Positions 34,544 through 44,226 are shown, numbered from the stretch's first letter. The stretch: 64,000 nucleotides of DNA from Candidatus Gastranaerophilales bacterium (GCA_947584965.1 CANPWQ010000002.1:1-64000), one strand, 5' to 3'. The notes: a model not told the origin generated them from the letters alone. Numbers and translations are program-made.

Positions 34544-36745
34544 ATGAAACAAGTTACTGCATACGTTCATACTCATTGGGACAGAGAATGGTACCGTGAA
34601 TTTGATGAGTTTAGATTAAGGCTCATTGAAGTATTCGACGCTGTTCTTGAAATGCTGGCGAATGGTGATTTACCGTGTTTTTACTTTGACGGGCAGACTG
34701 CCGCTTTAGAGGATTACCTTGAAATAAGAAGCGAGAAACTGCCTTTAATAAAAAAATTAATAAAAGCAAAAAAACTCAGAATCGGGCCTTTTTACTGTTC
34801 ATCAGACAGTTTTCTTGTTTCGGGCAGATGTTTGATGAAAAATCTTGAGCTTGGTATAAAAAAATCAAAAGAGCTCGGCGAAACGGATTTTATAGGCTAT
34901 ATCGCGGACAGCTTCGGACATAGCAAAGATATTCCCGTACTGCTTAAACACTTCAATATTGATAAATCCTGCCTTTGGCGGGGCTTAGGAGATTTACAAG
35001 CTGACCTTGACTGGAACGGAATAAAAGTAACCAATCTTATTCAAGGGTATTTTCAAGACTTTTTAAACCTTGATAAACCGATTGAAGAAAAAGCGCAAAT
35101 GCTTAAAAAATACCTTGATAAAATCGCAATAAAAAGCGGAGAGAATGTATTACTCCCGATAGGAGCCGACCACCTTGCAGCCGCTAAAAACATAAAAGAA
35201 CAAATAAAAGAATTAAATAAAATATATAAGGATTACAAAATTACACTTGCAACTCCGTTTGAATACTTTGAAAAAATACAAAAACGGCAAAAGGTAAAAG
35301 GCGAGTTTTTAGAAAATTTCCTAAACTTTATTCTGCCCGGGGTTTATTCAACAAGGCTGTATATAAAGCAGGCAAATGCTCATTCTCAACATATTCTTTC
35401 TGATATAGCAGAGCCCTTGGAACAAATTGCACGAAAATATTTTAAAGTAAAAGACAGAAGTGCAGAAATAAACTACGCGTACAAACTTCTTATACAAAAC
35501 CAAGCTCACGACAGCATATACGGCTGCAGTCTTGACAGCGTTTGTGATGAAGTTATGGAGCGGTTTAAAAAAGTTGATACAACGGCAAACGGAATTATTA
35601 AAAGAACAATCAGAGATTTATCAGACAACAATGCGCCTTTAGCCGTAATAAATTTATCAAAATACCACTATACGGGCGCAGTAAAAGTTATAACGGATAA
35701 AAAACTTGATTATTCGAAAATCGCAAGTTATAAAGGTTTTACAGATGAAAAACTTTATAACATAAATCAAATCCCTATAACTGAAGATTATACAACTTTA
35801 TACGAATATTTAATTGATGTAAAAAATTTGCCCGCTTTATCTTTAACGCATATTGATAAAAAATATATATGCAAAGAAAAATATTTAAAAACAGGCAAAA
35901 ATTTTATCGAAAATAAAAATATTAAGTTTGAAGTTAAACAGGGTAAAATTACGGTTACGGACAAGCAGACAAATACAACATATAACGATTTTATTACCAT
36001 AACCGATTTAGCCGATATCGGCGACAGTTATAATTTCGGAGCGCTAAAGAACGACAAACCCGTTAAAGCAAAATTAAAATCGGCAAAATTAAAAACACAA
36101 AATCCCGTTTTTGCTTCAATGAACCTTATTTATGAAATAGGAATTCCGCAAAAATCCACCCTAAAAGGCAGAAGCAAAAAGACATATAAGCACAAAATCA
36201 ATATTGACGTAATATTATATAACCAAGCAAAACATCTGGAATTTAAAGCAAATTGGATAAATAAAAGTAAAGACCATATTTTAAAACTCGGGTTTAATTT
36301 AAAAGAAAAGATATATTCAACGATAAATGAAGATTTGTTTTCAACCGTTGAACGCCATTATAACCCTTATTTTGATATAAATAAATATCTGCCCGCACCG
36401 CGCGGCAAAGAGATAAAGCCTAATACTTTCCCTATGCAGAGATTTATGATGACGCAAGGCTTTGGGCTTATAACAAAAGGGTTAAATGAGTATGAAATAA
36501 TAAAAAACACTATAAATTTAACCCTGCTTCGCGCAGCGGGGATAATATCAAATCCGCACAATCCGACTCGCGGAACTCCCGCAGGCCCACCCATAGAAAC
36601 CCCAAAAATGCAGTGTTTAGGGGAAAACAAAGCAAATTTTGCAATAACATTCACAAATTCCAAAGAACAAATGTATGCGCTTGCTGATACATTTTATGAG
36701 TGCTGTTTAACATTAAATACAAACAGACCCGATACAAAATTTTAA
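34544..36745 (+). CDS. GH38 alpha-mannosidase
   Basis: Glycoside hydrolase family 38. The start 'YVHTHWDREWY' (His9, His11, Asp13) supplies zinc ligands, and the catalytic nucleophile is Asp122 in 'YIADSFGHSKDIP'. The rest shows the typical middle helical bundle ('NQAHDSIYGCSLDSVCDEV') and beta C-terminal domains. 733 residues, no signal peptide, so it acts in the cytoplasm on imported mannosides or glycerol-mannosides. The last gene of the glcD operon. A host-glycan-degrading habit fits a gut organism but is inference. Confidence 0.93.
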   Translation: MKQVTAYVHTHWDREWYREFDEFRLRLIEVFDAVLEMLANGDLPCFYFDGQTAALEDYLEIRSEKLPLIKKLIKAKKLRIGPFYCSSDSFLVSGRCLMKNLELGIKKSKELGETDFIGYIADSFGHSKDIPVLLKHFNIDKSCLWRGLGDLQADLDWNGIKVTNLIQGYFQDFLNLDKPIEEKAQMLKKYLDKIAIKSGENVLLPIGADHLAAAKNIKEQIKELNKIYKDYKITLATPFEYFEKIQKRQKVKGEFLENFLNFILPGVYSTRLYIKQANAHSQHILSDIAEPLEQIARKYFKVKDRSAEINYAYKLLIQNQAHDSIYGCSLDSVCDEVMERFKKVDTTANGIIKRTIRDLSDNNAPLAVINLSKYHYTGAVKVITDKKLDYSKIASYKGFTDEKLYNINQIPITEDYTTLYEYLIDVKNLPALSLTHIDKKYICKEKYLKTGKNFIENKNIKFEVKQGKITVTDKQTNTTYNDFITITDLADIGDSYNFGALKNDKPVKAKLKSAKLKTQNPVFASMNLIYEIGIPQKSTLKGRSKKTYKHKINIDVILYNQAKHLEFKANWINKSKDHILKLGFNLKEKIYSTINEDLFSTVERHYNPYFDINKYLPAPRGKEIKPNTFPMQRFMMTQGFGLITKGLNEYEIIKNTINLTLLRAAGIISNPHNPTRGTPAGPPIETPKMQCLGENKANFAITFTNSKEQMYALADTFYECCLTLNTNRPDTKF

Positions 36746-36757
36746 AAATATAAAAAA

Positions 36758-37105
36758 TCAATTATTTCCAAAAATTTCTTCTGCTTTTTGAGCCTGTTTA
36801 AGAAGTCCGTAATAGAATTCCAATTCATTATCGTTTGCTTCATTCAATATTTGCATAGACTTTATATAAAAAGGGTTGTCGTTTGCTGATACTTTTTTTA
36901 AATTTAATCCGACCTTATCAACTTCCAAATCAAGGGCGGATAAAACCTTGCTTAATGTAGCAAAACTGGGCTTATAAGTACCCAATTCAAGTTTAGAAAT
37001 ATGTTTTTCATGAACACCTGCAAGCTCTGCCAATTGCTCTTGAGTTAAACCTCTAGCCTTTCTGATTTGTTTTAATTTTTTGCCAAAAGTATTGTCATTA
37101 GTCAT
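36758..37105 (-). CDS. XRE-family transcriptional regulator
   Basis: 115 residues. N-terminal Cro/C1 HTH (about 8-63): 'LKQIRKARGLTQEQLAELAG' and 'VHEKHISKLELGTYKPSFAT'. The C-terminal 45 residues are helical and probably mediate dimerisation. Divergent from the short autotransporter gene 150 bases away, which it may control. It has a ribosome site GAGG before the ATG. Confidence 0.9.
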   Translation of the reverse strand: MTNDNTFGKKLKQIRKARGLTQEQLAELAGVHEKHISKLELGTYKPSFATLSKVLSALDLEVDKVGLNLKKVSANDNPFYIKSMQILNEANDNELEFYYGLLKQAQKAEEIFGNN

Positions 37106-37193
37106 ATTTTAACCTCGTATTAAATTTTAAGAGGATAGCAAAAGAAGTTTAACAACACATTCTGGTAATTTTTTTATTAAACTATCAGATACT

Positions 37194-37224
37194 TGATATT
37201 TTTATAAAACTGTAATATTATAAT
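37194..37224 (+). promoter_or_regulatory. Candidate promoter of the short autotransporter
   Basis: TTGATA (37194-37199) and TATAAT (37219-37224) with a 19-base spacer, longer than the optimum 17, which would make it weak or activator-dependent. It is in the region shared with the divergent XRE gene. Confidence 0.35.
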
Positions 37225-37257
37225 TTTGGAATTATTTTTAATATAAAGGAATTAATT

Positions 37258-38709
37258 ATGAAAAAGAGTAGAGTAATGTTAGCATTTTTGCTGTTTATTT
37301 CAGCAATGTGCTTATATGCAGAAACATCAAAAGTTTATGCATTAACGCCTGATATTTATTTATCAACAGGTAAATCAAGCAATAATCCTAATACAACATC
37401 CGCCAGCTTTAGTGGTTCTGGTGGGGACGCAAATATAACAGATTTCAATATTATACCTGATACCCTTACAAGCCCGAGTTATACAATACAAGGAGGTAAT
37501 TTGGTTGGCAATAGTGGCGGTTTTGGAACAACTCAGGTTACATCCGGAATAACCCATGATGCATTATCTCCTTTAAGGTGGTTTAGAGGAACAAGCACAA
37601 GTGATAATACCATTATTGTCGGCCCAAGAGGTAACACATACCGTGACTTTAACCCCGCTGTTATGGCTGCGCCTATCGCCGCTCAAATCGGGGGCTACTT
37701 AACACAGTTAAATTCTTACGATGAAGCATTCCGTAATATGGATATGTATATGCTTATGACTAAAAAACAACGTCAAGCTATGAAGAATAGAAATAAATAT
37801 GCGTCAACTAATTCTTTGTTAGCTTTTGACCCTTTAAATTCTCCTTATGAAAGTCAAGCATTATGGGCAAGACCTTATGGTTCTATTGAAACAGTTGAAC
37901 TTAACCACGGACCTAAAGTTGATAACACGGCTTGGGGTTCTTTCTTTGGAGGCGACAGCGAACTAATAGAATTAGGTAACGGCTGGGACGGTATGTTCGG
38001 TATATATGCCGGTTATAACGGTTCTCATCAAAGTTATGACGGAATCAGCATATATCAAAACGGAGGCACACTAGGTTTAGTCGGTATGGCTTATAAAAAC
38101 GATTTCTTTACAGGATTAACTGTTAACGTAGGAGCTAATGTTGCTGACTCTACTTCAAGATACGGAGATGAAGATTTTACAATGCTATTATCAGGTATCG
38201 CTTCTAAAACAGGTTACAACTGGGAATTAGCTGACGGTAAATTCATTATCCAACCAAGTTGGTTAATGTCATACTCTTTTATTAATACTTATGATTACAC
38301 TAACGCAGCAGGTATAGGAATTGACGCAGACGCATTACATGCGCTTCAGTTAGAACCGGGATTAAAATTCATAGGTAATTTAAATAACGGCTGGCAGCCT
38401 TATGCAGGTGTAAGCGTTGTTTGGAACATAATGGATAAGACACATTTTCAAGCAAGTGACGCTACACTGCCTGAGTTAAGTGTAAAACCGTTTGTTAAAT
38501 ACGGTGTGGGTATTAGAAAAACATGGGGTGAAAGACTTACAGGATTTGCTCAAACATTTTTAATGGGCGGAGGAAGAAATGGTATCGGCATTCAAGCAGG
38601 TGTAAGATGGGCACTGGGAAAATCTGTTATTCCTAAACACGCTAACTCCACCGGCGAGAAAAAATATATTAAAGCTAATAATACTAAATCTAATCAACAA
38701 ATAATTTAA
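37258..38709 (+). CDS. Autotransporter-type outer-membrane barrel with minimal passenger
   Basis: 483 residues. Signal peptide (about 1-21). Residues 25-130 are a short Ser/Gly/Thr/Asn-rich passenger. A segment shared with the 856-residue protein, 'QIGGYLTQLNSYDEAFRNMD', precedes the barrel (about 205-455), which reads as alternating beta strands of an autotransporter translocator: 'GMFGIYAGYNGSHQSYDG', 'YKNDFFTGLTVNVGA', 'GYNWELADGKFIIQPSWLMS'. A 30-residue basic tail follows the last strand, which is unusual because barrels normally end with the final strand. Strong ribosome site AAAGGAA and a terminator after the stop. Confidence 0.85.
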   Translation: MKKSRVMLAFLLFISAMCLYAETSKVYALTPDIYLSTGKSSNNPNTTSASFSGSGGDANITDFNIIPDTLTSPSYTIQGGNLVGNSGGFGTTQVTSGITHDALSPLRWFRGTSTSDNTIIVGPRGNTYRDFNPAVMAAPIAAQIGGYLTQLNSYDEAFRNMDMYMLMTKKQRQAMKNRNKYASTNSLLAFDPLNSPYESQALWARPYGSIETVELNHGPKVDNTAWGSFFGGDSELIELGNGWDGMFGIYAGYNGSHQSYDGISIYQNGGTLGLVGMAYKNDFFTGLTVNVGANVADSTSRYGDEDFTMLLSGIASKTGYNWELADGKFIIQPSWLMSYSFINTYDYTNAAGIGIDADALHALQLEPGLKFIGNLNNGWQPYAGVSVVWNIMDKTHFQASDATLPELSVKPFVKYGVGIRKTWGERLTGFAQTFLMGGGRNGIGIQAGVRWALGKSVIPKHANSTGEKKYIKANNTKSNQQII

Positions 38710-38726
38710 ATCATCTTAATTTCTCA

Positions 38727-38757
38727 AAAAGACCTGCTTAATATACAGGTCTTTTTT
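38727..38757 (+). terminator. Rho-independent terminator of the short autotransporter
   Basis: Ten-base perfect stem aaaagacctg / caggtctttt, nine-base loop, followed by a T run. Confidence 0.9.
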
Positions 38758-38773
38758 TATATAAAATAAAATC

Positions 38774-38822
38774 CAGTAAAGATAGTAAGTTTTTAACCGA
38801 TACTGCGTTTCTATCTTTACTG
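38774..38822. repeat. Perfect 12-base inverted repeat
   Basis: cagtaaagatag (38774-38785) and ctatctttactg (38811-38822), 25 bases between. First of three structured units in the 540-base gene-free stretch between the autotransporter terminator and gltX. Confidence 0.7.
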
Positions 38823-38841
38823 TAAGAATTTTAAACAAAGC

Positions 38842-38988
38842 AAAAAAATAAAATCCTCCGCTCGGTATTTGTTTCTATATTGCTAAACTCTGCCAAAGGC
38901 TCCGCTAAAACACGCTCCGCCTTGACATCGCAGAGTTAAGCAATAAAAACGAAACAGAATACAGGCTTTCGGATTTCATTTTTTTTGA
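38842..38988. repeat. Long imperfect hairpin element
   Basis: The outer arms aaaaataaaatcc and ggatttcattttt pair, then ggtatttgtttc with gaaacagaatacagg (small bulge), then tattgctaaactctg (38878-38892) with cagagttaagcaata (38931-38945; one mismatch). The loop (38893-38930) is comparatively GC-rich. Total about 147 nt, the same size and A-arm/T-arm build as the 147-nt repeat next to it, but with different core sequence. Confidence 0.75.
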
Positions 38989-39017
38989 TTTGTTAAAACT
39001 AAAAAAACAAATAATAT

Positions 39018-39164
39018 AAAAATTAAAGTCCATTGCGGAGTATAGTTAAACTTCTTTGCGAGGCAGCGGCAAAGCGAGGATTGTTTGAGCCGCGCAGCGG
39101 CGAGTTCCGCAGCTTGTGCCGAGTTTAGAAGTTATCTGTACGGAGCAGCCGGACGCAATTTTTA
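39018..39164 (+). repeat. 147-nt structured intergenic repeat, copy 2
   Basis: About 95% identical to 30873-31019 over its whole length. The flanking arms acaaataatataaaaatt (39007-39024) and its exact reverse complement at 39157-39174 form an 18-base perfect stem that closes the element. Stem substitutions relative to copy 1 keep pairing as G-U in a plus-strand RNA. It lies 80 bases before gltX. Confidence 0.85.
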
Positions 39165-39253
39165 TATTATTTGTTTTGTTTCTTTTGAATAGTTTTTATT
39201 TTTTAATTTTTTTGTAATAAAATTAGATTATAACAGGATAAATGGAGAGAAAA

Positions 39254-40723
39254 ATGGACGAAATCAGAGTCAGAATAGCACCGTCACCAAGCGGTAATCT
39301 GCATATAGGAACGGCAAGAACAGCCTTGTTTAACTATTTATTTGCTAAGAAAAACGGCGGAAAGTATGTTTTAAGAATTGAAGATACAGACGCTGAAAGA
39401 ACAAGTCAGGCATATATAGATAACATTTTTGACAGCTTAAAAGCTCTGGGCTTAAACTGGGACGAAGGCCCCGATGTAGGCGGAGCTTACGGACCTTATA
39501 CTCAATCGGAAAGATTTGACATTTATCCTAAGTATGCTCAAATGCTTTTAGATAAAGGTTTTGCTTATGAATGCTACTGCACTCCCGAAGAACTTGAAGC
39601 GGAAAAAGAAGAAGCTACCAAAGCTAAACGCGCTTATGTTTACTCTAAAAAATGCGAAAATTTGACAGAGGAACAAAAGGCTAAATATAGAGCTGAGGGC
39701 AGAAAACCCGCTATCCGTTTTTCAATATCCAAGGCGCAAAAAGCATTTCATGACTCGCCGATAATACATTTCGACGACCTTGTAAAAGGCGACTTGCACC
39801 AAGATACAAGTTTAATCGGCGATTTTGTAATTATGAAATCGAACGGAACTCCTACTTATAACTTCGCTGTTGTTATTGACGATATGTTAATGAAAATATC
39901 CCACATTATAAGGGGCGAGGACCATATTTCAAATACGTTTAAACAAATATTAATTTATGAGGCATTGGGCGCAGAAGTACCAAGGTTTGGACATTTAGGC
40001 ATGATACTTGCACCTGACAGAAGTAAACTTTCCAAACGCCACGGCGCAACTGCGGTTTCGGAGTTCGTTGAAAAAGGATATTTAACCGAAGCACTGTTAA
40101 ACTTCGTAGCACTGTTAGGCTGGGCACCGTCTGACGGACAGGAAATTAAGACTCTTGACGAAATTGCACAAGATTTCAGAATTAACGAAGTTTCTTCATC
40201 TAACTCAATATTTGAATATGACAAATTAAACTGGATGAACGGTCAATATATTAAAAAAATGGATATTAAAAAGCTGACACAAATGGCAAAACCGTATTTA
40301 AGCAAATATGACTTAAATGAAATAACCGAAGCTCAGCTTGAAAAAGTAATAGAAGCAACCCGCGAGCCTATTACAATATTATCCGATTTAACAAACGATG
40401 TTGCATACTTCTTCGGCAAAGATGTTGAGTATGAAGAAGGTGTTAAGGAAAAGAACATTTCAACCGAACAGGCTCAAAATATATTAAAATATTTTAACTC
40501 TCAATTAGACGGTTATGACTTTAACAACGAAGAAAAATTGCACGAACAATTGGCTGATTTCAGAACATATTTTAAAGAGAACTACGGAATTAAACCTAAA
40601 GAAACAATGTGGACAGTAAGAGCTGCACTGACAGGCAGGACCCACGGCGCCGATATGGGCGTAATCCTTGAAGTTTTAGGAAAAAATAAAGTAAAATATC
40701 GTATAGAAAAAGCTATTGTTTAG
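39254..40723 (+). CDS. gltX: Glutamyl-tRNA synthetase
   Basis: Class I aminoacyl-tRNA synthetase, 489 residues. 'RIAPSPSGNLHIGTARTALF' carries the HIGH-type motif, 'LSKRHGATAV' the KMSKS-type motif, and the C-terminal anticodon-binding region ends with 'TGRTHGADMGVILEVLG', the normal family ending. I chose the ATG at 39254 (MDEIRVRI) because GGAGAG lies five bases before it; an ATG 12 bases upstream has a poorer site. Confidence 0.96.
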   Translation: MDEIRVRIAPSPSGNLHIGTARTALFNYLFAKKNGGKYVLRIEDTDAERTSQAYIDNIFDSLKALGLNWDEGPDVGGAYGPYTQSERFDIYPKYAQMLLDKGFAYECYCTPEELEAEKEEATKAKRAYVYSKKCENLTEEQKAKYRAEGRKPAIRFSISKAQKAFHDSPIIHFDDLVKGDLHQDTSLIGDFVIMKSNGTPTYNFAVVIDDMLMKISHIIRGEDHISNTFKQILIYEALGAEVPRFGHLGMILAPDRSKLSKRHGATAVSEFVEKGYLTEALLNFVALLGWAPSDGQEIKTLDEIAQDFRINEVSSSNSIFEYDKLNWMNGQYIKKMDIKKLTQMAKPYLSKYDLNEITEAQLEKVIEATREPITILSDLTNDVAYFFGKDVEYEEGVKEKNISTEQAQNILKYFNSQLDGYDFNNEEKLHEQLADFRTYFKENYGIKPKETMWTVRAALTGRTHGADMGVILEVLGKNKVKYRIEKAIV

Positions 40724-40727
40724 AATA

Positions 40728-41720
40728 ATGGAAGATTTTTTAAATTTACCTAAAGTATCTTTTATTGTAATCACACACAATTTTGAAGATTTTGTGTGTG
40801 ATTGCTTGAAAAGCATTAAAAATCAGACTTATAAAAATTTTGAAATCATTGTTATTGATGACGCTTCAAAAGACAATACAAAAGAAAAAATCATTGATTT
40901 TATTTCACAAAATGCAGGTATTGATATTAAATTCATTCAAAATGAAACAAATATCGGACAGTTTCAATCATTTTTAAAAGGCTTAAAGTCTGCAACGGGG
41001 CAATTTGTATGTGCAATAGACGGTGATGATATGCTATTCCCCGAATACTGTGCAATGCACACGGAAGCTCATCTTAAAAACCCCGTCGCTCTTACCACAT
41101 GCGCTCAAGCAGAAATTGATGAAAATAATGTTTTACATACAATTAACTCACCGGACAGCCCTGTTAAAATAAATGAAAACTTTGAAATTAAATTAAAATC
41201 TTATGAAGAATTAAACAAATACAGAAGCGCTAACGAAATAAATACCACAGGAACAAGCGTGAAAATCTTGGATAATGATAAATACAGTTTTGCTTCCTGG
41301 CACTGGGGACCTGCCTCATCAGCGATGATGAGAAAGTCAGTCTGTGACATGCTTTTATTGCTTGAAAATTCAAAAAAATTAAAAATAACGGCGGATAAAT
41401 TTATTTTTTCATTCTGCCATTTAATCGGCTCAAGCGCAGTAATTGAAAAGGTTTTATTTGCATATAGACGCCACAACTCTAATTATTCTATGGCTAATCC
41501 CGTTATGGGAAATAAAAAATACTTTAAAGAGCATACTCAAAATAAATATTTTAGAAACAACAAAAAAATCAGAAGCCAAATGTTTAAGTTTATTAAAGAA
41601 AATGAAACATATTTTAAAGAAAAATTTAACAGAGCAAATTTAATTCTAATTTATAAAAGAATAATTTTTTCGTTTGACCGCAAATTTTTTAAAGGATTAT
41701 TCAAATCATTATTTATTTAA
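40728..41720 (+). CDS. Family 2 glycosyltransferase
   Basis: 331 residues. GT-A fold: 'SFIVITHNFEDFVCDCLKSI' then 'FEIIVIDDASKDNTKEKI' and the DXD-like 'CAIDGDDMLFPEY'. The ATG at 40728 is preferred over a TTG 12 bases upstream that would overlap gltX. Acts in the cytoplasm on surface-polysaccharide or LPS precursors; acceptor not known. The C-terminal basic helix 'FKEKFNRANLILIYKRIIFS' may touch the membrane. Confidence 0.9.
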   Translation: MEDFLNLPKVSFIVITHNFEDFVCDCLKSIKNQTYKNFEIIVIDDASKDNTKEKIIDFISQNAGIDIKFIQNETNIGQFQSFLKGLKSATGQFVCAIDGDDMLFPEYCAMHTEAHLKNPVALTTCAQAEIDENNVLHTINSPDSPVKINENFEIKLKSYEELNKYRSANEINTTGTSVKILDNDKYSFASWHWGPASSAMMRKSVCDMLLLLENSKKLKITADKFIFSFCHLIGSSAVIEKVLFAYRRHNSNYSMANPVMGNKKYFKEHTQNKYFRNNKKIRSQMFKFIKENETYFKEKFNRANLILIYKRIIFSFDRKFFKGLFKSLFI

Positions 41721-42335
41721 CGCTTTAACAACCACCTGTGTTCTGTCATCGACACCGAGTTTTTGAATAATACTGCTAACGTGGACTTTAACCGTGTTAA
41801 TGCTTACATCGAGGAGTTTTGAAATTTCAGTGTTATTAAGCCCGTCACAGATATATTTAAGCACCTCTTGTTCTCTTTCGGTTAAATTATAATCGTCAAA
41901 ATTAATTGTCTTTTTCGGAGCGCATATTAAATTTAATACTGTATCGGCTACTTTCGGATCAAACCACAGTGCGCCATCCATAACCATATTTACAATATCG
42001 GCAAGCCTGTCGGGATTAATATCTTTACTGCAATAAGCTCTTGCCCCTGCCTTTATGGAATCTGACACTTCCTGCTCGGAGTTATGAGAAGTTAATATTA
42101 TTATTTTTATTTTTTTATTAATACTGTTAATTTCTTTTGCCGCTTCAATTCCGTTGGTATCGGGCAGTCCTAAATCCATTATAACCGCATCAATATGAGT
42201 CTTTTTCACGATATTATAAGCGTCTGAAGCATTTGCAGCTTCAAAAATTTGAGAAATAAAATCTTTTGTTTCAAATGCCGTTTTTAACCCGAACCTGATT
42301 AATGCGTGGTCCTCCACTATTAATATGTTATACAT
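41709..42335 (-). CDS. NarL/LuxR-type response regulator
   Basis: 208 residues. Receiver domain (1-120) with phospho-acceptor Asp in 'DAVIMDLGLPDTNG', 'IILTSHNSE' and the Lys in 'CSKDI'. C-terminal GerE/LuxR HTH (about 145-205) 'LTEREQEVLKYICDGLNNTE'. The ATG has AGGAG before it. It starts eight bases after the HD-GYP gene and so is cotranscribed with it. No sensor histidine kinase is near. Its 3' end overlaps the plus-strand glycosyltransferase by 12 bases. Confidence 0.94.
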   Translation of the reverse strand: MYNILIVEDHALIRFGLKTAFETKDFISQIFEAANASDAYNIVKKTHIDAVIMDLGLPDTNGIEAAKEINSINKKIKIIILTSHNSEQEVSDSIKAGARAYCSKDINPDRLADIVNMVMDGALWFDPKVADTVLNLICAPKKTINFDDYNLTEREQEVLKYICDGLNNTEISKLLDVSINTVKVHVSSIIQKLGVDDRTQVVVKALNK

Positions 42336-42342
42336 GTAACTC

Positions 42343-44226
42343 CTAATTGTTATCTTTTTGCCTTATATAATAAGAATCAATAATATCAACAATTTTACGG
42401 TTTTCCTTTGATTGGTTTTCACTGTGCAATATGTCGGAAAACTCTCTTAAAGTCAGCGATGATAAAATTTTTCTGTCTTTTTCTTTAATCTTATTGCCAT
42501 ATTCGCTTATTAAAACATCCGTTATAACATCACATTTTAAATCAAAAAAAGAATCAACAATTTTGCCGTCAAAATGTTTATTTCTGCCATCAAGCATAAT
42601 ATCAAACGCATCTTTTAACGGCATTCTGTCACGATAATGACGAACCGATGTAATGGCGTCAAACACGTCACCAACAGCTAAAATTCTGCCGCCCAACGGA
42701 ATTTGATTTCCCTTCAATCCTCTAAAATAGCCTGTCCCGTCATACTTTTCGTGATGTGAAGCAGCAATCTCCGCAATTTCAGAAAATGCTTCATTCAAAT
42801 TTGTTTTACGCAGTATATCATAAGTTATTTTTACGTGCTCTTTTATATGTTCATATTCTTCTTTGGTAAGTGCGCCTTTTTTCTGTAACACCGCGTCTTT
42901 AATTCCGATTTTGCCTATATCATGAAGCATTGCTGCTTTTGATATTATTTCGGTTATGTCTTTATTTAAACCCATTTGATTTGAAATAAGCTCAGAATAC
43001 ATTTTTACTCTGCTTGAATGACCGAGTGTTATTTTATCACGCGCATCTATTGAAGCAGCGAGTGTATCAATAAATCCGTCAAATAATTCTTTTTGTTCTT
43101 CGAGCATTTTTTGCTGGATATTAAATAAAAGATTGTTTTCAATGGCAATTCCTGCGTTAGTTCCTATCGCAAGTAAAATTTCTTCATCAGCGTCGGTAAA
43201 ATCGCCGTCTTTCTTATTTAATACTTGAAATGCGCCTATAATCTCATATTTAATATTGCGCATAGGCATACAAAGCAGATTATATGTTTTATATCCCGTA
43301 TGTTTATCTATTTCTTTATTAAATCTGCTGTCATTATATGCGTCTTTTATTCTGATAGTTTCACCGGTTCGTACGGCATAACCCGCGAACCCTTTGTCCG
43401 CAGAAAAACGGATTTCTTCGCTTTTCATCCCGAGTGCAACTTTTGACCAGAGCTCATTTTTATCTTTATCATAAAGAAAAACAGAACATCTGTCAGCGTT
43501 TAATACCATTTTTGTCTGCTCGGCTATTGTCATCAAAAGTTTATCAAGATTAGCCTGCGCGTTAACGGTTCTTGCTATCTCGCTTAAAGCAAGAAGCAGT
43601 GTTGTTTTTCGGTTTTTATCATTATCTTTTTCAGTATGTGAAATATTTGAAATTTCCTGCGCATTTGAATTTATAAAATTATCAGACAATTCTTTTAACT
43701 TCCCGAGCAATTTTATAGGTATATTATCTGCAGGGATTAATGAAGCCTTTTCAATACACTCATAAGCCATTTTGGTATCCTGAAGTTTAATATATGCAAG
43801 CGCAAGCAATTCTAATGCTTTCATTTTTAATATCGGATATTTTTTAAGATACTCCTGCGCATAAGTTAGGTAAAACAATGCTTCATTATACTTGTTTTCA
43901 GCATAATATATATATCCGAATGCAAATTTATTAACGGCGCAAATTTCTTTATCGGATGAGCTTTCAGCTAAGAATTTGGAATCCTCAAGCAATAGCAAAG
44001 ATTTATAATAACTCTCGGGAGAAATAATATAATTAATAAGCCCATGGAGTGACAGGCAGATTGATACAGCCGAAATATCTTTATTTGCCAGAAAAATTTT
44101 ATGAGCCTGCGACAAATTTTCGCCTGCTGTTTTATAATTTTCATCGGCAAATAAAACCATTGCATTATTTAAAAGCAACAGTGCATTTTCAACGCTTTCT
44201 TTTTGCAAATCATGCACTTTAGGCAT
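42343..44226 (-). CDS. TPR-GAF-HD-GYP cyclic-di-GMP phosphodiesterase
   Basis: 627 residues from the ATG at 44226, chosen for AAGGAT five bases upstream (a TTG 36 bases further has none). N-terminal tetratricopeptide-like helical pairs (about 1-190), GAF (about 215-370; 'ADRCSVFLYDKDKNELWSKV'), then HD-GYP (about 390-570). The HD-GYP site is complete: 'HSSRVKMYSEL', 'MLHDIGKIGIKDAVLQKK', 'ASHHEKYDGTGYF' and 'VGDVFDAITSVRHYR'. Note GYF where GYP is canonical. It should hydrolyse cyclic-di-GMP in response to a small ligand or partner. Operon with the NarL-type regulator. Confidence 0.93.
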   Translation of the reverse strand: MPKVHDLQKESVENALLLLNNAMVLFADENYKTAGENLSQAHKIFLANKDISAVSICLSLHGLINYIISPESYYKSLLLLEDSKFLAESSSDKEICAVNKFAFGYIYYAENKYNEALFYLTYAQEYLKKYPILKMKALELLALAYIKLQDTKMAYECIEKASLIPADNIPIKLLGKLKELSDNFINSNAQEISNISHTEKDNDKNRKTTLLLALSEIARTVNAQANLDKLLMTIAEQTKMVLNADRCSVFLYDKDKNELWSKVALGMKSEEIRFSADKGFAGYAVRTGETIRIKDAYNDSRFNKEIDKHTGYKTYNLLCMPMRNIKYEIIGAFQVLNKKDGDFTDADEEILLAIGTNAGIAIENNLLFNIQQKMLEEQKELFDGFIDTLAASIDARDKITLGHSSRVKMYSELISNQMGLNKDITEIISKAAMLHDIGKIGIKDAVLQKKGALTKEEYEHIKEHVKITYDILRKTNLNEAFSEIAEIAASHHEKYDGTGYFRGLKGNQIPLGGRILAVGDVFDAITSVRHYRDRMPLKDAFDIMLDGRNKHFDGKIVDSFFDLKCDVITDVLISEYGNKIKEKDRKILSSLTLREFSDILHSENQSKENRKIVDIIDSYYIRQKDNN

